Positions 58,395 to 64,000 of a stretch of DNA of 64,000 nucleotides are shown in pieces. The stretch is from assembly GCA_039545295.1 (NCBI GenBank), contig BCIK01000011.1, positions 887,202 to 951,201 on the forward strand. The letters are read 5' to 3'. The translations under genes and the position numbers were made by a program. Below the pieces are notes generated by a model. The model did no database searches. It was not told where the DNA came from and saw nothing but the letters and a program-made list of their open reading frames with translations. The DNA is from Udeniomyces pyricola (lineage: Eukaryota; Basidiomycota; Tremellomycetes; Cystofilobasidiales; Mrakiaceae). Every line of letters starts with the position of its first letter. The stretch's first letter is position 1.

Positions 58395-58668
58395 ACAGAG
58401 TCGCTTGGGTTCAACCCCCATCTCGACACACCCATTGAGCTCCTGCATACTGGTCTGCTGGGTATGACCAAGTACATATGGCACGATCTCTTGAACATCG
58501 TGAAGCGGCTGCCCGCAGCGGAACAAGAAGGGGTCTTCGAAAAAACCGCTGATCGGCTGTCTACCCTGGACACTCAGGGTGGCAATTCCGCCAAGCACCT
58601 ACGAGGCCGTCAGCTGGTTGTTTCCGCCAAGGGTCTGATTGGCAGACTCTCAATCGTTGATCATTAAC
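58395..58668 (+). pseudogene. relic of a basidiomycete mobile-element-associated protein
   Basis: The + frame reads RLGFNPHLDTPIELLHTGLL, GMTKYIWHDLLNIVKRLPAA, FEKTADRLSTLDTQGGN and VVSAKGLIGRLSIVDH, then TAA. The pattern DTPxELLHTxLLGxxKYxWxD, followed about 60 residues later by SLxGR, recalls a protein block often met in basidiomycete transposon-rich regions. Here it is a single short segment with no start and an early stop, so it looks decayed. The family link comes from memory of the pattern and cannot be confirmed here. Confidence 0.45.
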
Positions 58669-59639
58669 GAGGATCGAGACGATGAAAAGTTGAAGAAGAA
58701 GGAGCAGGCTCATCAGAGGAGCGAGAAGGCCATCCAAAGGCTTCAAGGTCAAAGGCGGAAAAGAACTCGAAATGAAGCTTGTCCGTCTACTGTCGCTGGA
58801 TCACTTGCCGGATCGTTGGCCGAAAGCGAGCTGCCCTAATTTTTTTGTGGGTAAGTCAATTGGCACGAGCACTGTGTGTGAGATATTTGGGATCTATCGC
58901 TGTGCTGAGGCATCTTTCTTTTTGATTCACATCATCGTCTTTTTGATTCATTTTGTTCTGTCCACCGGCTTCTGCCGTACCATTTTTCATCACTCTCACG
59001 ACATTTCCATTCATTCTTCCAAACATATATGTATTGTGTACACCCATCTCATCCACAGTGCACACAGTCTGCTCTCATGATTTGGGCCATTATTTGAGAT
59101 GTGGCAGACACAGATGATGTTATTAATTGTCGTCATCAACCATCGTGATCAATCGTTCTCTCACCTGTCGCTCGTTTAGATTCTGCCCTGTTCCATCATC
59201 GGCCGACTCACCATCTGTATAAACCTTATCATCCATAAAAAATCTATCTGACTCCATCTGTTCCCATCATTCCACAATTTTGTCAATGCTTTCCTCACTC
59301 ATCAACACATCCACCCAAGTCCGTCAGATGCCCGCCAGATGCCCGCCAGGTATTACCACGGTGATTCTCGCGGTGCAACACCTTTCTACTCTGCTTTGAA
59401 CTCCTCTCGAGCCTCTCCCCTGCACCACGCAGCATCTCCGACGCGGAACTGCTACGCTCATGACACTCCGAGCCAAATCAGTCGCCGACACCCTTACGCC
59501 GTGAGCTTTTGATTACTGCGGACCGTGAACTCCCGGGCGTTTTCATTCCAAGCCGATATTCTGGTTCCACCATAACATACCTCTTCTGGCAGTACTTCTT
59601 ACCTCACCAGGGGTGTCCATCCCTAAACGTACATTTCGA

Positions 59640-60602
59640 GCCCTCACTCTGAATCGGCGACGCAAAGCGTGGAGGTCAACGGACCCTCTCCGGAGATGCT
59701 GGACTTGCTGTTGCGGCACATGAGGGAAGGTCAACAGATTCTCCTTGCCGAGATCAAAAGCTGCCACAGCCGGCTCCCAGATTTGGAGAGGGAGAATAAG
59801 AGGTCGTGGAGAATCAGCTGGAGTTCGTGAAGAAGAAGTTGAAGGAGATCAAGAAGGCAGCGGGTGTGAAAGAAGGCGAAAGGATCAAGAAGGATGTTAG
59901 TACTCCATTCGCAGTCTTGTTCTTTTCCTTGATTTTATAAGTCTGACTCCGAGCACTTCTCAACAGCTTGGTGACAGGATTCATTAAGCTGTGACCATGA
60001 TCCAGCGAAGCATCAAGGTCTTGGATTGGACGTCAAGCGATGAGACGACCAACGTTGCTCAGGTGAGCTGCAATCGTGCCATCTTTGATTTCGTCTTGCG
60101 TTGGACTGACGTATCTGGTACTGGTCTGGTCATTTACCCCACAGAGGACGTTGGATCCTTCGGACTAAGATGGCCATGACTTGAAGTCATGGAAGAAAAC
60201 CATCCAGAATGTCCTGACCGATCGCCGTGCGGATTTCACGAAGAAGATGGTCAGTATTCCTGGTCTGTACTAGCTTCACCGAGTACTTTGCTTTTATTTG
60301 ACTCTGAGCCATTGTACAGTATCTTCCCGCGAGTCTGGAACCAACCCCCGACCTGATCGCCTGGCAGCAGTCGGCCTGGCCAGGAACGTTCCGAGACGAA
60401 CATCGACTGAAAGGAGCTGCCAAGTTTTGCCTTTTTCGTGAGTCACTCTGACCAACCATCTTGTGCACGTCCGATATCAATACCGATTTCATCTCGTTTC
60501 TTTCAGCCTGAGGCCTATGTCTCCCACAAGGGCAGTCACCTGGTGGAGGTGACCCACCGACTCAAACGGCCACCTGGAACGACAAGGGAGGCTCATCAAC
60601 AG
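59640..60602 (+). pseudogene. decayed multi-exon gene of unknown function
   Basis: A chain of exon-like pieces with good splice borders. They read SPEMLDLLLRHMREGQQILL and AEIKSCHSRLPDLEREN; then, one frame over, ENQLEFVKKKLKEIKKAAG ending at a GTTAGT donor near 59896. Next are RSIKVLDWTSSDETTNVAQ (donor GTGAGC at 60063), SWKKTIQNVLTDRRADFTKKM, YLPASLEPTPDLIAWQQSAW with PGTFRDEHRLKGAAKFCLF, and EAYVSHKGSHLVEVTHRLK. A frameshift lies near 59800 and in-frame stops near 59985 and 60165. A coiled coil followed by a conserved-looking domain is suggested. A functional gene with splice choices I missed cannot be excluded. Confidence 0.4.
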
Positions 60603-63600
60603 TAAGTCCCCTTAAGGCGTTTTCATATCTGTTAACTTCTTGCACGGCGTAACTCTTGCTGACGATCAATGCATTCGTTCCAAAACGGTTGTCCATAGGG
60701 CTGTCTGAAACCATCTCCAGAAGGTTCCAAACCCTCGCCGTTCGGACTTTACCAAAAACACCGTTTTCGGCCTTAATCTCAACCTATATCCTCATTCAGC
60801 CAATTCCAGGTTCCAGGTACTCAATTTTACAACGCCGACCCATTATATAGTGGCATCGCCGCAGAGAGAACGAAAGGCGCTAATCTGGCACGGCGATGTG
60901 ATACGCCGTCTCGCACCATTCAGCTCGACTTTTGTCGTTAGTAAGGTTTTCCTTCAGGTGATCAAGGTGCAGACCCGGATGCAGGTTCTCGATCGATCCC
61001 ATCGCCAGTTGTTTGATGTTTTGTCGCTTCAGATCCTACGTTCTCTTGGTTTTTGCTTCCTGTGTTTTCTGTATGCTTGGTGTGTTGCATGTTACTCCTT
61101 TGTTCATATATCATCTCCGTTCAACGTTCATATCGCGCTAGTTTACATACGTGTGCTATATACCGCAAAGNTGCTATGTTGCAGTTTGATCCGCCAAACG
61201 AGAACTCTGCGAGTGGTCATACGTTGAACCATATCATGATCGTCGACGCTTGGCCAGCCAGCCGAAATAGAGATTGAAAGGTCAGCTGATCAAGTAAACT
61301 GTCGTCGACATGTCGTGCGTCCTCTCTGCACTTTCGTCCATCTGGCCGTGCCACCTTTAGCATGTTCCTCTCAGGTTGATCCCGCGTTTTCGTCGCACAT
61401 TGTGCTCTTATCTCTCCAATCTCATTTTTTTGTGGACCGATCACATGCCCCTCATCATGTTTACCTCACTGGCATTATTTCGGTGTCGCCACGCAAAATG
61501 GATTCGATCCCTGGCTTGTGCCTTCCTTATACATAGTATATATCATATATCGCAGGACGGATTGTCTTATCTGGCGCCATCTTTTCGCCCATTGTAACTA
61601 TTTCAGAGTCACCACAAGACGTCCCTTCCAGCTTTTCGCGTTTGATAGCGCTGAAAGACGGTATGGACCTCGGATGCAGCAATGGCTTCTGGCTTCGCTT
61701 TGGTCTTCAAACAGCACAGCAGCTCAATTCAATCATCTTGTCTGCCAGTCCCGTGACCATCGCAATGCTTGAATTCGGTAATTTTGCCTGGCTTGTACAG
61801 ATGGGTCGGCAGTCCGCCCCATCTTGAAGCTGTACAGTAGTGTCGACGGTGCTGAGCAAAACATTCACCACATGTCCTGAAGGACTTTTCTCATCGAGTA
61901 ATGAATACCCACGATCTCATCCAAGATGTAGAGGTTGGGCATCGCAACATCACGTGAAAGGAGACATGAGTTGAGTCGGCGATGTATCAAGGATGCAAAC
62001 ATGAGCAGGTCAATATTCGACCGACGCCGCGTCTGAAGCCATGAAACGCCAGCCCTGGGTGTTGTGGGACGACTGGCAAAGATGTTCGGCCGTAGATGTG
62101 AGATGGGTTCGAGTGACAAAGTACTGATGGCGATCGATGCAAGCAGGCGACGACGAGCAAGACACGAATTGAGGAAGGGCAGAGTAGAGATCAAGGGAAG
62201 GGGGGAGGGGGGGGGNGTAAGTTCAAGGCCAAGAGCGGTGAATTGGCGACCTTTTTGAGTGAGAAGCAGCGACTGAGCCAGCGCAAGTCGTCCCCATCAT
62301 TTCGGACACGTGGCCTAGAAGTAATCGGTTTGGACCCTGTTGATATGTGCCTTCCTACGTTGATAACGAATTGTGACATACTGTTCAACAGACTAGGCTC
62401 ATACCTTCCTGCTCGTGTCCTTCACTGAGCTCGAATCCGCCTGAGGGATGATATCAGCGCACCGAAAGATGCGGGTTATCGATGGCCATCGTTCCAAATG
62501 GCGGGCGTGATTGCAGCAGCGACATTTCGAGTCGGGTGAGGGCCCGGCTTTTCGTTTCGCACTCCCCAACGCCCACCTGCACACCGTCTGCCCTGTCAAG
62601 TCCGTCCTCCCATCCTTTCACTTTGCTTGTTCCCCTTCTTATGTGATTAACCTGTGCGGGTACTCTGTACTGACCGACCCCTACTTGTTGCTCTCATCAA
62701 CAGGCCTTCTTTTATTGTCGACCAACAGCGACGAGCATTTCGACGCGTGAGTTTTGATTTCCTTTTTCTTTGCCCCTCACTACTTCCTCTGCCTCCTTTG
62801 CGACCGGACCCATGGCACTTTTCAGTCTTCGTACCCACCTGTCTCATTCCTCGTGTACTGATATCGTGCAACGCTATGTCTGGAGCAACGGCGCATGCGT
62901 GATGACCGTCATGCCTCGATGTGCTGCGTCCGTTGCTTCGGCATCTGCGGTTTGGCCCAGAGCACTTCCACAGTCGCTGACCATATCGCTCTTCATATTA
63001 TTTTTGCCACACTTCCTCACAACGACAGATCATCGCTTTACACAGTCCTTTTGCGTCATACATCGGGTGGGCATGGCCCGGACTGACCCACTTGCGCGAG
63101 CACCCCTCCGCCGTGGCCTTCATCGTTTACCTCACGGATGCCTAATTCTCCTCAACCCTTTCACTACATCGGTGTCTTCCCGGTCGCTGCGTTGCTACGT
63201 GGACAACTCATCAACTCTCGACCATCCTCGACGTGTGTCTAGTCTGCAGCCCTGGGCCCCACATGACCGTGTAGCCTAGTCATCGTGAGTGCATTTCGAT
63301 CACATTCCGATATCAACTCTTACCAGGAACCATCTCTGTACATGTGTTGATTCTTATGCCACTCTCTCCCCAACTTTCCTTTCATATTCAACTCGCTTAG
63401 GTCGTTCGGTTCATCATGTCGCAACCCTCACTCATGTGTACGTCTGTCTTTCATCTACGTTCGGACTGGTTATCACCGACCGTCCTTCTGTACTCTATCG
63501 ACACCTCATCTACCTCTTGATCATCTCCCTACTCAAGTACTGACTCGGACATTTGTGTCACTCACTCTACATCGCTCTGCATCAACCCTCAGCCCTCATA

Positions 63601-64000
63601 CACCATGATGGATGGTGTGTCGCGTCCTCGACGTCCATACGTACGTCCGGTCTTCTTGTCTTTTGGCTCTATGACTCCTATCATCTTCAGCATAGCGCCT
63701 CGGCTGACTCCAGTCTCTGCCATGACGCGGCTTCCATCCATATCCCCTGAACCCAGCTGTCCATGGATCGAATCTATCCTCACCGCGTCGGGGCATAGGC
63801 TGGGCTTTGGGGATCATCGACCATGACCTACCTGACTTGTGTACGTCTAGCTTCTTTGCATGATCCTATCTCTGCGTTCATCCATCCTTCTACGTACCAC
63901 TTCGTGTCGTCCATGTCGTGGCTATCCCTCGCCTGTGCTGTCGTCCATCTGCTGACTCTGCCTCCGTTTTGTTTGCTTGCGCTTCCTTCGTATCACCAAC
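60603..64000. other. gene-poor terminal region
   Basis: Pyrimidine-rich + strand, many short open frames without motifs, single Ns at 61171 and 62216, and a G-run at 62201-62215. I could not support any gene, RNA or mobile element here. Confidence 0.5.

Noticed and set aside
58400..58420. Possible tRNA B-box-like TTGGGTTCAACCCC
   Set aside because: No A box or cloverleaf at the right distance, and the sequence is part of a coding-like segment (GFNPHLD).
62654..63279. Overlapping + openings of 82-169 codons near the end
   Set aside because: Pyrimidine-rich composition gives Ser/Leu/Phe-rich translations with no motif or splice chain.
1..64000. CRISPR arrays, rRNA, intact transposons
   Set aside because: No spaced direct repeats, no rRNA-like sequence and no intact transposase or reverse transcriptase frame seen; CRISPR is not expected in a fungal nucleus.

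Overview
This 64 kb window is from a basidiomycete fungus nuclear genome, probably a yeast-like or dimorphic species. Almost every gene is cut by many short introns of about 50 to 230 nt with GT/AG ends. The gene set is eukaryotic core plus fungal-specific functions (Rse1, Tom22, lipoyl synthase, a Cdc7-type septation kinase, a Tea1-type kelch protein). One gene and one relic recall families I associate with basidiomycetes. I cannot name the species. There is one 100-N gap (26365-26464). Several long G/C homopolymers carry ambiguous bases.

Layout. 1-13.8 kb: the 3' end of NTE1 (+), UTP11 (-), TOM22 (+), an XRCC2-like RecA-fold gene (+), mitoribosomal mS29 (-), a NOPCHAP1/DUF4598 gene (+), an aldo-keto reductase (-) and a 97-residue triple-repeat cysteine protein (-). 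15-35 kb: a large kelch/coiled-coil Tea1-like gene (-), RAE1 (+), a pyrimidine 5'-nucleotidase of the Sdt1/Phm8 type (-), RSE1 (+) and a bacterial-type citrate synthase ending in SKL (+). 37-58 kb: a Cdc7/SepH-like kinase with CH and C1 domains and a C-terminal CaaX box (+), a PSME3IP1/NIP30 homologue (-), lipoyl synthase (+), the PKA catalytic subunit (+), a divergent SDR-like membrane protein (-) and a Cys/His-rich protein of unknown function (-). 58-64 kb is gene-poor, with decayed fragments: one recalls a basidiomycete mobile-element-associated protein, the other is a multi-exon pseudogene.

Most genes sit in divergent or convergent pairs with 140-660 bp between them. Several divergent pairs (UTP11/TOM22, mS29/NOPCHAP1, PSME3IP1/LIP5) probably share promoters. 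These genes do not form one pathway, but themes recur: mitochondria (TOM22, mS29, LIP5), snoRNP and ribosome biogenesis (UTP11, NOPCHAP1), and cell polarity, septation and signalling (Tea1-like, Cdc7-like, PKA). The most distinctive items are the CH-kinase-C1-CaaX architecture with an HCD catalytic loop, the C-x6-C-x2,3-C-x-C triple-repeat protein, and the peroxisomal citrate synthase whose SKL signal lies on a separately spliced last exon.
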